Below, in pieces: positions 29,680 through 38,766 of a DNA stretch of 64,000 nt (position 1 is the stretch's first letter; each line of letters opens with the position of its first letter). The position numbers and the translations under genes were made by a program. The stretch is from PNNG01 sp046291695 (GTDB taxonomy: Bacteria > Bacteroidota > Bacteroidia > UBA7662), in assembly GCA_046291695.1 (NCBI GenBank), contig JBKBSO010000013.1, forward strand, positions 1-64,000, in the 5' to 3' direction. The notes beneath the pieces were generated by a model that ran no database searches, had not been told where the DNA came from, and saw only the letters and a list, made by a program, of their open reading frames with translations.

Positions 29680-29717
29680 TTGAGTGTACGTATTTTTTTT
29701 TGTATATTTGTACGTAT
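29680..29717 (+). promoter_or_regulatory. Promoter and operator of the VapBC-type operon
   Basis: TTG (29680-29682), a 20-base spacer and TATATTTG (29703-29710) form a consensus Bacteroidota promoter; the start would fall near 29716. Two copies of TGTACGTAT (29685-29693 and 29709-29717) are spaced 24 bp apart and flank the -7 element; each holds the palindrome TACGTA. This layout fits antitoxin autorepression. Confidence 0.7.
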
Positions 29718-29730
29718 AACGTGGTCAGAT

Positions 29731-29979
29731 ATGGAAACGAAACTCACTTTGAAGTTGAAAAGTGCTGTGATAGCAAGGGCAAAGAATTACGCACGTGAGC
29801 ATCAAACCAGCATTTCTAGAATGGTAGAAGCCTATTTGGATAGTGTCACTGCAAATTCAGAAAGTACCCCGCCATCCATTACGCCTTTAGTCGAACGATT
29901 GAGTGGCGTTATCGACTTGCCGGCTGATTTCGATTACAAACAATCTTACAGAGATTATTTACAAGAGAAGTACAAATGA
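29731..29979 (+). CDS. Antitoxin (VapB-like, DUF6364 type)
   Basis: 82 residues from the ATG at 29731. The basic N-terminus KLTLKLKSAVIARAKNYARE followed by TSISRMVEAYL is a ribbon-helix-helix pattern of the DUF6364 antitoxin type. The C-terminal half (PLVERLSGVIDLPADFDYKQ) would bind and block the toxin. The upstream in-frame ATG at 29680 is rejected because it lies inside the promoter. It overlaps the PIN-domain gene by four bases (ATGA). The cassette is more AT-rich than its surroundings, which suggests acquisition. Confidence 0.85.
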   Translation: METKLTLKLKSAVIARAKNYAREHQTSISRMVEAYLDSVTANSESTPPSITPLVERLSGVIDLPADFDYKQSYRDYLQEKYK

Positions 29980-30398
29980 AAAAGCTCTTTGTCGATACCA
30001 ATGTTGTAATTGATTTGCTATCTAAACGTCTACCGTTTTATGACGAAGCTGCTGCGTTGTTTTCTCAAGCAGACATCCAACGTTTAGAGCTGTCTGTATC
30101 GGCATTGACTATCGCGAATGTTAGTTATACCTTATTGAGGCAAATGGATGCGCAACGCACAAAAGCGGTGTTACGAAATTTAAAGCTGATTGTGAAGGTA
30201 TGTCCATTAGACGACCGTATAATTGAAAGAGCGTTAAATGATGATGATTTCTCAAATTTTGAAGATGCTTTGCAATATTATTCGGCTATTTCATGGGAGC
30301 AGGAGCTGATTATTACCAGGAATTTAAAGGATTTTAAACATTCAAAATTGCCAATTTTAACTGCTAGGCAATTTCTAGAAATGAATCGCCTTTTCTGA
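29976..30398 (+). CDS. PIN-domain toxin (VapC-like)
   Basis: 140 residues. PIN-fold ribonuclease with the acidic metal-site residues in FVDTNVVIDLL (D7), NFEDALQYYSA and the C-terminal ITRNLKDF. VapC-type toxins cleave tRNA or rRNA and stop translation; the target here cannot be told. It is translationally coupled to the antitoxin at 29731. No frameshift or missing acidic residue is seen, so the pair looks intact. Confidence 0.88.
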   Translation: MKKLFVDTNVVIDLLSKRLPFYDEAAALFSQADIQRLELSVSALTIANVSYTLLRQMDAQRTKAVLRNLKLIVKVCPLDDRIIERALNDDDFSNFEDALQYYSAISWEQELIITRNLKDFKHSKLPILTARQFLEMNRLF

Positions 30399-30448
30399 TC
30401 AGGTATTTCTTGGTACTGTTGCTAAAAATTTGGCAAATGAATTGCAGT

Positions 30449-30456
30449 TAACTTTG
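30449..30456 (+). promoter_or_regulatory. -7 element TAACTTTG before the Crp/Fnr gene
   Basis: Matches TAnnTTTG and ends three bases before the ATG at 30460. A TTG at 30430-30432 is closer (16 bases) than the usual 19-21. Confidence 0.4.
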
Positions 30457-30459
30457 ATC

Positions 30460-31050
30460 ATGACCCACGCCCAACAACTGCAGCAGGCCTTTAGCAGCTT
30501 TTTTCCGGCTCCGCTCGAAGCTTGGGAGCAATTTGCGGCGGCTTGTGAGCTGGTGCATTTCGAAAAAGATGCCATCATGAAGCCGGCGCATGCGGCCGAG
30601 CGCTACTTTTATTTTATTTTGGAGGGTAGTGTTGGGCTGTTTTTGTGGAAGGAGAACAATTATGTTTGCCTCGATTTTGCTTTTGAGCAGCAGTTTTGTG
30701 CCGATTATATGTCGTTGCTCACCAAGCAACCCAATCCGCTGCAGCTGATGGCACTCGAAAAATCAAGCTTTTTACGCATGCCAGTGGCCGAATACGACGC
30801 ACTTACCCGCTTGCCCATGGGTCAACTCATCCGTTTGGTGGCCGCCGAAATGTCGTTTATCGACAAACAACAGCAGCAAATTGAGCTGTTGACCATGCCG
30901 GCGCGTGTACGCTACGAGGCCTTGTTGCAAAAATTCCCGAACATCCAAAACCGCATTGCGCAGCACCATTTGGCTTCGTATTTGGGCATTACCCCGCAAA
31001 GCTTAAGTCGGATAAGGCGGGAAGTGGGGGGGAAGGGCTCCGCTAAATAG
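30460..31050 (+). CDS. Crp/Fnr family transcription regulator
   Basis: 196 residues from the ATG at 30460. A cyclic-nucleotide-binding-like beta domain (about 20-125; ERYFYFILEGSVGLFLWKEN) and a C-terminal winged helix whose recognition helix is HHLASYLGITPQSLSRIRRE. The phosphate-binding RxA motif of true CRP is not present, so cAMP binding is doubtful; Bacteroidota members often sense other signals. The in-frame start at 30430 is less likely because it contains the -7 element. Targets are unknown; no gene is divergent to it. Confidence 0.9.
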   Translation: MTHAQQLQQAFSSFFPAPLEAWEQFAAACELVHFEKDAIMKPAHAAERYFYFILEGSVGLFLWKENNYVCLDFAFEQQFCADYMSLLTKQPNPLQLMALEKSSFLRMPVAEYDALTRLPMGQLIRLVAAEMSFIDKQQQQIELLTMPARVRYEALLQKFPNIQNRIAQHHLASYLGITPQSLSRIRREVGGKGSAK

Positions 31051-31216
31051 GTTCAAAGTTCAAGGTTCAAAGTTTGTCGGTGCCTGATTTAGGTTGGCCG
31101 TTTTGAATGTTGCGGGAAGCTTGGTACCGGCTTGGATGAATTTGCTTGTTTTTTTACCAAATGGTAATGGAGCGCTGGGGTGCCGCAACGAATTTTGCAG
31201 CATCAAACCAAACCCC

Positions 31217-32323
31217 ATGCGTTGTACCAAATTTGTATTCGTACTCATGTTTAGCATCCTTACCAAGTCAGCTGTTGCGCAGCAGGGGCTGCCGGCCGAC
31301 AAACTCCAAAAAATCGTTGAAAAAGCCGCCCAAAGCAACAAAATTCATGGCCTGAGCTTCGCCGTAAAAACCGACAACGGAAGCTGGTTCGGGGCAGCAG
31401 GCGATTTAGAAGTAAACAGTCCACATTTTATTGCCAGCACCACCAAGCTGTTTACCACTGCCATTATCCTGCAATTGCGAGCCCAAAACCAATTGCAGCT
31501 CGAACAAAGACTCGACCGTTACTTCGATTCCGGTTTTTTGCAAGGCCTTCATGTGTACCGTGGCCGGGAATATGCCGCCGAAATTACCATTGCCCAATTG
31601 CTGGCACACAGCTCAGGTCTGCCCGATTATTTTCAAGACAAAGCTGCCGATGGCCGCAGCTGGGAAGCCCGCCTCAAAAGTGGTGATGATTTTGAGTGGA
31701 GCTTTGAGCAAGCCATGGAGCAAACCCGCCTAATGAAGCCGCTGTTTGCGCCTGGAACCCCTAAAAAAGCCCATTACTCCGATGCGAATTTCCAACTTCT
31801 TGGCCGGATCATTGAATTGGTGAGCGGCATGAGCTACGCCGAAGCCTGTATGCACTACATCATACAGCCCCTGCAGCTCCAGCATACCTATTTGTACAGC
31901 CAGCCATCCGATACCTTGCCTGCGCCTTTGTATTATGGCCCTGCTGTTTTAAACATCCCACGGGCCATGACTTCTTTTGGGGCCGATGGGGGCATGGTCT
32001 CCACCACGGCCGATATGCTGCTGTTTATCGAAGCCTTTTTTACCGGCCAGCTGTTTCCCGAGGATTATTTGGCTGAGATGCAAGACTGGCGCCCCATCTT
32101 TTTCCCGCTGCAGTCGGGTATGGGCATTCACCGCTTTAAGTTGCCGGGCTTGTTTAATCCCTTGGGTAAAATGCCCTGGTTCATCGGGCATTCGGGACTT
32201 TCGGGGGCATTGGCTTATTACAGTCCTCAAAAGCGCATGTTTATCGTTGGTACAGTGAACCAGGTAGCCCATCCCGACCAATCTTTCAAGCTGCTGCTGA
32301 AGCTGGCCAAGGCGTGCTTGTGA
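31217..32323 (+). CDS. Exported serine hydrolase (class C beta-lactamase fold)
   Basis: 368 residues from the ATG at 31217, which opens a signal peptide (MRCTKFVFVLMFSILTKSAVAQ). The active-site set of the beta-lactamase/DD-peptidase superfamily is present: S74-T-T-K77, the tyrosine motif Y187-S-D-A-N191 (usually YxN) and HSGLSG near residue 330 in place of KTG. Members include DD-peptidases, esterases and D-aminopeptidases; the actual substrate cannot be assigned. The upstream extension to 31094 is rejected. A TTCAAAGTTCAAG-type junk repeat precedes it at about 31051-31078. Confidence 0.85.
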   Translation: MRCTKFVFVLMFSILTKSAVAQQGLPADKLQKIVEKAAQSNKIHGLSFAVKTDNGSWFGAAGDLEVNSPHFIASTTKLFTTAIILQLRAQNQLQLEQRLDRYFDSGFLQGLHVYRGREYAAEITIAQLLAHSSGLPDYFQDKAADGRSWEARLKSGDDFEWSFEQAMEQTRLMKPLFAPGTPKKAHYSDANFQLLGRIIELVSGMSYAEACMHYIIQPLQLQHTYLYSQPSDTLPAPLYYGPAVLNIPRAMTSFGADGGMVSTTADMLLFIEAFFTGQLFPEDYLAEMQDWRPIFFPLQSGMGIHRFKLPGLFNPLGKMPWFIGHSGLSGALAYYSPQKRMFIVGTVNQVAHPDQSFKLLLKLAKACL

Positions 32324-32810
32324 GCTTCTGATTGCTTTGGTGTCGGAAGCGCTGCGGCGGCTATGTAAAACTCCTGCGTGGTGTCCCGTTACCATTATGC
32401 CAGTAAATCCTAATAAATTACTTCCATTATACCTCCATATAAAACTCAATTTATGTCGGGAACTTAACTCACCTGCTAAAGTATTGCTGGTGATGCAGCT
32501 AGGGTCTACGAAACTGTTGATCCGGCAGTCGGCCATGGTGGGGTTTGATGCCTAGTCAGGGTTCCGGGTTGAGGCTTGGATTGCATAAAATGAGTCGATA
32601 AAAAGCCAAAGCATCTTTAGAATTCATTCCATTTCAAAGAGCACGGTTCCGAAAACTTGAGGTACTGTAAAGCAACAAAGCTCCCTGTGCTTCCCGCTAC
32701 TATTTTTATCGGGTTAAACTGTCTTTGAATTTGGTATTTATCTTCGACTTTAAGATGGGGTACCTTAATCAGATATGCTGTTTGTTACCTATAAAACGTT
32801 CGCTATACAG
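32324..32810. other. Non-coding region before pyrC
   Basis: About 490 bp with only short, unconvincing open frames. No repeat, hairpin with T tract or exact TAnnTTTG element next to pyrC was found. Confidence 0.5.
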
Positions 32811-34160
32811 ATGACTATGCAACAGATTCTAATTCAAAACGCTACTATTGTAAATGAAGGCCAGATTGTAAATGCCGATGTTTTACTCGAATGCGGGTAT
32901 ATTCGCGACCTAGGGCCAAAACTAACGGCTCCTGGAGCTCAAACCATTGATGTGAAAGGAAAGTTATTGTTGCCGGGCATTATCGACGGACAAGTACATT
33001 TCCGCGATCCCGGATTAACGCATAAAGCCGATTTACATACCGAAAGTAAGGCTGCCATTGCCGGGGGAGTAACTTCTTTCATCGACATGCCCAATACGGT
33101 GCCGAATGTACTCAACATCGACTTGTTAAATCATAAGTATGCGTTGGCAGCAGAAAAATCGCTTGCCAACTTTGGGTTTCTCCTTGGGGTGAATGGTCAG
33201 AACCTCGATGAAGTAATTAAACTGGATACTTCGGAGCTTTTGGCGGTTTCAGACGATGGGCTTTATTTTACCGGGAAGGGAAATTTGCTCGCCGACAACC
33301 CCGAAACCATGGAGCGACTATTTTCGAATTGTAAATTACTTATAGCCATTCACGCTGAAAAGGAGCAGCTGATCGAAGCCAATGAAAACGCATTCAGGGC
33401 CAAATACGGCGAGCACGTGCCGATGTTGTGTCACCCACTCATACGGTCAGAACAGGCATGTTTTGAAGCCACCAAACGTGCCATTGCCCTTGCTAATAAA
33501 TACGGAACACGTTTGCACATTTTGCATTTAACCACAGAAGCCGAAACGCATTTATTCAGGAACGACATTCCATTGGAACAGAAAAATATTACCACAGAGG
33601 TTTCTGTACACCACTTGTGGTATAATGACCAGGACTACGAGCGCCTGGGTATGCTTATTAAGTGGAATCCCGCCATAAAAACCGAAAACGATCGACGAGG
33701 GTTGCTGCAAGCTTTGATTGACGACAAGATTGATCTGGTGACAACCGACCACGCTCCCCACACCTTGGAGGAAAAACAAAAAAGTTATTTTGAGGCCATG
33801 TCTGGAGCGCCTATCGTGCAACACTCGTTGAATATTATGTTGGAGTTTTACAGACAAGGGTTGATTTCTCTCGAGAAAATTGTAGAGAAAATGTGCCACA
33901 ATCCGGCCATTTTATACGGCATTGCTCAGCGAGGATTTATTAAGCCCGGTTATTATGCTGATTTGGTGTTGGTTGATATGAACAAAGCCTACACGGTTGA
34001 AAAGACAAACATCCTTTCGAAATGTGGGTGGTCGCCGCTGGAAGGAACTACTTTTCAAAGTCAGGTTACCCACACCTTTGTAAATGGACAATTGGTTTAT
34101 GCCGAAGGTGAGTTTAACGCATCGAGCCGGGGAATGGCGCTGAGGCGAGCCATTCGGTGA
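32811..34160 (+). CDS. pyrC: Dihydroorotase
   Basis: 449 residues from the ATG at 32811 (or 32817). Amidohydrolase that closes carbamoyl-aspartate to dihydroorotate, the third step of pyrimidine synthesis. The first metal motif reads DGQVHFRDPG; the glutamine in place of the first histidine is, as far as I know, usual in Bacteroidota dihydroorotases. Further motifs: FIDMPNT, IHAEKEQ, HILHLTTEAE and the catalytic TTDHAPHT. It is monocistronic here; the aldehyde dehydrogenase gene that follows has its own promoter. pyrF is at 18951. Confidence 0.93.
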   Translation: MTMQQILIQNATIVNEGQIVNADVLLECGYIRDLGPKLTAPGAQTIDVKGKLLLPGIIDGQVHFRDPGLTHKADLHTESKAAIAGGVTSFIDMPNTVPNVLNIDLLNHKYALAAEKSLANFGFLLGVNGQNLDEVIKLDTSELLAVSDDGLYFTGKGNLLADNPETMERLFSNCKLLIAIHAEKEQLIEANENAFRAKYGEHVPMLCHPLIRSEQACFEATKRAIALANKYGTRLHILHLTTEAETHLFRNDIPLEQKNITTEVSVHHLWYNDQDYERLGMLIKWNPAIKTENDRRGLLQALIDDKIDLVTTDHAPHTLEEKQKSYFEAMSGAPIVQHSLNIMLEFYRQGLISLEKIVEKMCHNPAILYGIAQRGFIKPGYYADLVLVDMNKAYTVEKTNILSKCGWSPLEGTTFQSQVTHTFVNGQLVYAEGEFNASSRGMALRRAIR

Positions 34161-34276
34161 GCCTTACGCAAAGAAGTGCGTGCATCGGGCAAAAGAGATG
34201 GCAGTTTGCAGTAGTGAAGCTGGAGGAGGACAAGGAGTCTGCAGTTTTTGTGCTATTTTTTGAAAACATTGTGCTA

Positions 34277-34305
34277 TTGGTCCGCTTCTGGATGTGCTAG
34301 GTTTG
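34277..34305 (+). promoter_or_regulatory. Promoter of the aldehyde dehydrogenase gene
   Basis: TTG (34277-34279), an 18-base spacer and TAGGTTTG (34298-34305) closely fit the Bacteroidota sigma-A consensus; the transcript would begin about 15 bases before the ATG at 34327. Confidence 0.6.
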
Positions 34306-34326
34306 ATTTTCCTAAAATCAGAACGT

Positions 34327-35832
34327 ATGAGTACAATCATTGCACGTCCGAACCTCAAAGAGAAGTACGACAACTACATCAACGGCCAATGGACGCCGCC
34401 CAGCACAGGACAATATTTTGAAGTGTTGTCGCCAGTAGATGGCAAAATCATGTCGAAAGCGGCACATTCAGCCAAGCTCGACATTGAAATGGCAGTGGAT
34501 GCCGCGCACAGTGCATTTGAAAGTTGGGGTCAAAGTTCAGCCACTGAACGGAGCATCATGCTCAATAAAATTGCCGACCGCATGGAGGCCAACTTAGAAT
34601 ACCTTGCTGCCGTTGAAACCCTCGACAATGGCAAGGCTATCCGTGAGACCATGGCTGCCGATTTGCCTTTGGCCATCGACCACTTCCGCTACTTTGCTGG
34701 TGTAATCAGGGCCGAAGAAGGCAGCATCTCTGAACTCGATAAGGACACCGTTTCCATCATCGTGCACGAGCCTATTGGTGTGGTGGCACAAATCATCCCT
34801 TGGAATTTTCCCATACTGATGGCTGTGTGGAAATTGGCTCCGGCCTTGGCTGCTGGTAACTGCGTGGTGCTGAAGCCAGCCGAAAGTACACCCATTTCCA
34901 TCATGGTGTTGATGGAGCTGATCGAAGATTTATTGCCTGCCGGGGTTGTGAACATTGTAAATGGCTTTGGTGCCGAATTGGGTCGTACCCTGGTTACCAA
35001 TCCTAAAGTTTCGAAAGCGGCATTCACAGGTTCAACTGCTACCGGTCGTTTGGTGATGCAGTATGCCACCGAGAACATCATTCCGGTAACCCTGGAACTG
35101 GGTGGTAAGTCTCCCAATATTTTCTTCCCTTCGGTGATGGATGCTGACGATGCATTTCTCGATAAGGCGCTGGAAGGGGTGGCCCTTTTTGCCCTTAATC
35201 AGGGTGAAGTATGTACTTGCCCTTCTCGTTTGCTTATTCATGAATCTATTTACGATGCTTTTATCGAAAAGGTAATAGCCCGGGTAAAGGCCATAAAAAC
35301 CGGCAACCCATTTGATAGCACCGTAATGATGGGCGCGCAAGCATCACAAATCCAAAAAGACAAAATTTTGTCGTACATCAATTTGGGCAAGCAAGAAGGC
35401 GCCGAATTGTTGTGTGGTGGTGAAGTAAATCACCTCGGTGGCGATTTAGAAGGCGGCTACTACATCCAGCCTACCTTGTTCAAGGGGCACAACAAAATGC
35501 GCATCTTCCAAGAAGAGATTTTTGGACCGGTGCTGGCCGTTACCACTTTTAAAACCACCGAAGAAGCCATTGCCATTGCGAATGACACCATGTATGGCTT
35601 AGGGGCCGGTGTTTGGACACGCGACGCGCATGAATTGTACCAGGTGCCTCGTGCCATCAAAGCAGGTCGTGTGTGGGTGAATCAGTACCATGCTTATCCT
35701 GCTGGGGCACCATTTGGCGGCTACAAGCAGTCGGGCATTGGTCGCGAAAATCACAAAATGATGTTGGGTCATTATCGTCAAGCGAAAAACCTGCTTATTT
35801 CGTACAATAAAAACAAACTCGGCTTCTTTTAG
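34327..35832 (+). CDS. NAD(P)-dependent aldehyde dehydrogenase (ExaC/AldB-like)
   Basis: 501 residues from the ATG at 34327; the frame upstream to 34294 overlaps the promoter and is rejected. General base E257 (TLELGGKSPN) and catalytic C296 in NQGEVCTCPSR, the pattern of ExaC/AldB acetaldehyde dehydrogenases, are both present. It oxidises a short aldehyde, probably acetaldehyde from ethanol, to the acid. It is followed by a DUF779 gene, a partner often found with this subgroup, and by a convergent AraC regulator. Confidence 0.93.
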   Translation: MSTIIARPNLKEKYDNYINGQWTPPSTGQYFEVLSPVDGKIMSKAAHSAKLDIEMAVDAAHSAFESWGQSSATERSIMLNKIADRMEANLEYLAAVETLDNGKAIRETMAADLPLAIDHFRYFAGVIRAEEGSISELDKDTVSIIVHEPIGVVAQIIPWNFPILMAVWKLAPALAAGNCVVLKPAESTPISIMVLMELIEDLLPAGVVNIVNGFGAELGRTLVTNPKVSKAAFTGSTATGRLVMQYATENIIPVTLELGGKSPNIFFPSVMDADDAFLDKALEGVALFALNQGEVCTCPSRLLIHESIYDAFIEKVIARVKAIKTGNPFDSTVMMGAQASQIQKDKILSYINLGKQEGAELLCGGEVNHLGGDLEGGYYIQPTLFKGHNKMRIFQEEIFGPVLAVTTFKTTEEAIAIANDTMYGLGAGVWTRDAHELYQVPRAIKAGRVWVNQYHAYPAGAPFGGYKQSGIGRENHKMMLGHYRQAKNLLISYNKNKLGFF

Positions 35833-35844
35833 TCCGTTACTCAC

Positions 35845-35881
35845 TAACTCCCGCATGGTACTTATGGCCATGTGGGAGTTA
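35845..35881 (+). other. Long stem-loop between the ALDH and DUF779 genes
   Basis: TAACTCCCGCATGG (35845-35858) pairs with CCATGTGGGAGTTA (35868-35881), 14 bp with one G-U, around a nine-base loop. No T tract follows and it ends 16 bases before the DUF779 start. It may protect the upstream mRNA or reduce downstream expression. Confidence 0.6.
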
Positions 35882-35897
35882 TAAAAGATGCTTCTAT

Positions 35898-36278
35898 ATG
35901 GAACCAATCACCCGACTTGCAGCAACCCCAAAGGCTTTGGCCTTGATTGCACAATTGCGCGAAAAACACGGCCCGCTCATGTTTTATCAGGCCGGGGGCT
36001 GCTGCGAAGGCACCCAACCCCAATGTTTTGAGCGAGGTGGATTTTATCTTCGCTATGGCGATGTTTGTTTGGGCGAACTGGCTGAGACCGAATTTTGGGT
36101 CGATAAAGACCTGTTTGAGTATTGGAAGCACGCACATTTTACACTTGATGTTACCGACGCCATCGGAGCCGGAGGCTTTTCATTGGAAACGCCTTTGGGA
36201 AAAACTTTTGTGGTGCACTACCGATTGTTTACCGAAGCAGAGTTATCTGTTCTTCCGGATATCAAACGGAACGAATAA
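35898..36278 (+). CDS. DUF779 family protein
   Basis: 126 residues. DUF779 proteins are small, mostly beta, and repeatedly found beside acetaldehyde dehydrogenases; their biochemical role is not established. The adjacent cysteines C35-C36 in QAGGCCEG are the family hallmark and could bind a metal or react with an aldehyde. Another conserved stretch is FWVDKDLFEYWKH. It is cotranscribed with the aldehyde dehydrogenase across a 65-bp gap that holds a 14-bp stem-loop. Its stop abuts the convergent AraC gene with no base between. Confidence 0.85.
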   Translation: MEPITRLAATPKALALIAQLREKHGPLMFYQAGGCCEGTQPQCFERGGFYLRYGDVCLGELAETEFWVDKDLFEYWKHAHFTLDVTDAIGAGGFSLETPLGKTFVVHYRLFTEAELSVLPDIKRNE

Positions 36279-37199
36279 TCAAACCGATGCCGTCATCATC
36301 TGGTACTGCCGAGGTGTTACGCCTTCGTATTTTTTGAAGAGCCTGATAAAGTAATTGTAATCGTAAAATCCTGCAGCATACGATACTTCTGAAACATTGT
36401 GCTGTGGCTGACTCAATAGTTTTTTGGCATGCTTGATTTTTTCGCGGATGATGTATTCTATGGGGCTCATGCCCATTTCGCGCTTAAACGAGCGGTAAAA
36501 GGAGGTGGTGCTCATGCAAGCCTGACTGCTTAAGTCTTTTAAGCTGATATTTTCGTGTAAATTATTTTTGATGTAGTCGATTACCGGGCCAAGCATGCTG
36601 TTGCTGTTTTGTGGGCTTTCGGCGAGAGTGCCTGCCGATTGGGCCTGCACCAAACGTACAATGAGCTCTTGTAGCGCTATGTCGGCCAAGGCATCTTTGG
36701 TAATACTGGTGCTCATGCATTCGCCTATGAGCTTGTTGATGGTCCCTGCCAGGTCGATGTTGTTGTAAAAAAAGTAGTTTTGGTAATCGAGCACCCAGGG
36801 GTTGTTTTCACCAGTTTTGGGATAACGTTCGTTTAGGAAAGTCAAAGTATTGGCAATAACCTCTTGGTCAACAGCCAAGGCAATGCATTGGGTTGGATTG
36901 TGGGTATTGGCTTCAGGAAAGTCGATTTTCATCTCTATGCCCTTTGGCACTACTACCGTTTCGCCAGGCAGGTAATCGAAGCCTGGTTGGTCGAATAAAT
37001 GCATTACTTTTTTACCGCGCAGCATGCTAGTAACCACCAAATCACTGAAAGCTAACGACACTTGTTCGGCCTGCTCATAGGTTTCGAACACATTCAATTC
37101 GCAATGACTCAGTGAAAAAATGGAGCGATTTTCAACAAGCGTTTTGAGCGAGCGTTCGTCGCTGAGCGCAACTGATTGGAGCAGGACTTTATTGGACAT
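36279..37199 (-). CDS. AraC family transcription regulator
   Basis: 306 residues. The N-terminal sensing domain (about 1-190) is of the AraC_N type (LPGETVVVPKGIEMKIDFPE), and two helix-turn-helix motifs lie at the C-terminus (ISLKDLSSQACMSTTSFYRS; VSEVSYAAGFYDYNYFIRLF). It is convergent with and directly abuts the DUF779 gene, so it is a likely regulator of the aldehyde dehydrogenase operon, perhaps in response to the aldehyde or alcohol. That regulatory link is an inference from position. Confidence 0.9.
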   Translation of the reverse strand: MSNKVLLQSVALSDERSLKTLVENRSIFSLSHCELNVFETYEQAEQVSLAFSDLVVTSMLRGKKVMHLFDQPGFDYLPGETVVVPKGIEMKIDFPEANTHNPTQCIALAVDQEVIANTLTFLNERYPKTGENNPWVLDYQNYFFYNNIDLAGTINKLIGECMSTSITKDALADIALQELIVRLVQAQSAGTLAESPQNSNSMLGPVIDYIKNNLHENISLKDLSSQACMSTTSFYRSFKREMGMSPIEYIIREKIKHAKKLLSQPQHNVSEVSYAAGFYDYNYFIRLFKKYEGVTPRQYQMMTASV

Positions 37200-37591
37200 G
37201 CGGTAATTTCAAAAGGCAATGTAGATAAATTCATCTGATATTCCAAAAGTCAAAAACATTGTCGCTTTCACACGGCGCGTTTTGGATTGTATTTCAGGTT
37301 CATCTAGTTATGGCCCTATAGATGGCCGCTCCTTTAAAAATTTCTAGGCTCGTTGCCCTTAACGACATCTGTTATGAGTGATACTGCCATAAACACCATA
37401 TATAACGGCCATTTTCTGCACACCGACCCGATACCTGTTTGTTTTTAGGGCATGGAAGTCTGATGAAAAGGGAGGACCTCAATTGCCTGATGACTCCAAT
37501 TAGAAGCTCCGAAGTACAAGGAGGACCTCATGAGCATGTCAAACTTTATTTTGATATATTACGAATGGATATGAATGCATAATTAGCGCAA
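37200..37591. other. Non-coding region with paired GGAGGACCTCA elements
   Basis: About 390 bp without a gene. GGAGGACCTCA occurs twice, at 37471-37481 and 37520-37530, 49 bp apart; each contains the small palindrome GAGGACCTC. They lie 60-120 bp before the gene at 37592 and could be operator sites. No TAnnTTTG element was found next to either flanking start. Confidence 0.5.
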
Positions 37592-38476
37592 ATGGACTAT
37601 TCAACCAAAGAGAACCTCTTTCAAAACTTCCTGAACCAATGGAACCACCAATTCCAACAAGTTCCGCATGTCTTGGCATACTTGTCAAGTTATCCCGAGG
37701 TGGTTGCGAAACTAGTCGATTTTGAAATCTTGGGCGAATCTGAGCTCGAGGCTTCACAATTGGAGTGGGTGGCACTGCTGGCGCAATTAGAGCACCCGGT
37801 TGATACCAGCTTCTTCAAAGATTATTGGGTTCCCATCCAAAAAGACGGATACTATTTTTTTATCGACCTGTCGTCAGATGCATTGCCCCTCTTTGAAGCC
37901 AAGTATTTTTTCTTTGAGCCCTACCGATGGTACAAAAAATACATTATCCGCGATTTATCGCAATTTCTGCTGAAGCTCGACCATCCGAAATTCGACATGC
38001 AAGCACATTTGTCTCAACTCCACGATGAGAACTTGGATACACTCCTTCAAATACAAGCTGAGCAAAATACATTAGGTTTTGCAGGAAAGCTGAAACCATT
38101 GCCGATAACTCAGTCCTGCATCTTTTGCGAAAACCAAGGGAGTGAAATATCCTACAAAGATGGCGGCCTCACCATTACTGGCATTCATTCCATCATTGTA
38201 GCCCTGTTGCCACACGATTGTGCCATTTCATTAGACGCTTTTAGTGCCATTTATAACGAAGATGATCAAGTGTGCGAAAAGGTCAAAACCATTGGCGCCC
38301 TGGTGTATTTGCTGCAGAGCGTCGGCATCCATAGTATTGATTATTTTTCAATCACATTTGAACCCGAGGGCCATGGCAGTGCCACTTATCACAATAACTT
38401 GTTTACCATCATTCATAAAGACAACAGCACCCTGACTGCTTTCATCGAAAATTACGAACGGTTCAAAGGGGCTTAG
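37592..38476 (+). CDS. Protein of unknown function
   Basis: 294 residues, no signal peptide and no membrane segment, so cytoplasmic. The chain is rich in aromatics (YYFFIDLSSDALPLFEAKYF, then FEPYRWYKKYIIRDLSQFLL), acidic overall. This central stretch is loosely reminiscent of SMI1/KNR4-type proteins but too weak to assign. The single cluster of cysteines (SCIFCENQ, about residue 173) could be structural. It is monocistronic, preceded by two GGAGGACCTCA elements and followed by 290 bp of non-coding sequence. Confidence 0.6.
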   Translation: MDYSTKENLFQNFLNQWNHQFQQVPHVLAYLSSYPEVVAKLVDFEILGESELEASQLEWVALLAQLEHPVDTSFFKDYWVPIQKDGYYFFIDLSSDALPLFEAKYFFFEPYRWYKKYIIRDLSQFLLKLDHPKFDMQAHLSQLHDENLDTLLQIQAEQNTLGFAGKLKPLPITQSCIFCENQGSEISYKDGGLTITGIHSIIVALLPHDCAISLDAFSAIYNEDDQVCEKVKTIGALVYLLQSVGIHSIDYFSITFEPEGHGSATYHNNLFTIIHKDNSTLTAFIENYERFKGA

Positions 38477-38766
38477 ATGAAACCTTATTCCGGTTAGCTG
38501 ACCCCATTAGTTTGATGATCATTCTGGTTAACTGTCCCGCATGATTTGCTTTCACCCAGTCGAAAGAACCGGCAAGCTTTCACCCCATACTGACCCACCT
38601 CTTTCGCTATAAAAGAACGATGCTGGTGGCAGCTTGAGACTCCCTTCAAATAGGATAGGGAATCAAAAGTGTTTTCTATTTTGAAAGAAGTATCTAATTA
38701 GGTACGTTTACGCTTGAATTGCCTCAAGTTTAATACCCCTTGCTTCATTGCTACACGCCTAAAAGT

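Noticed and set aside
32811..34160. Glutamine instead of histidine in the first metal motif (DGQVH) of dihydroorotase
   Set aside because: To my knowledge this is the usual form in Bacteroidota dihydroorotases, so it is not a sign of inactivity.
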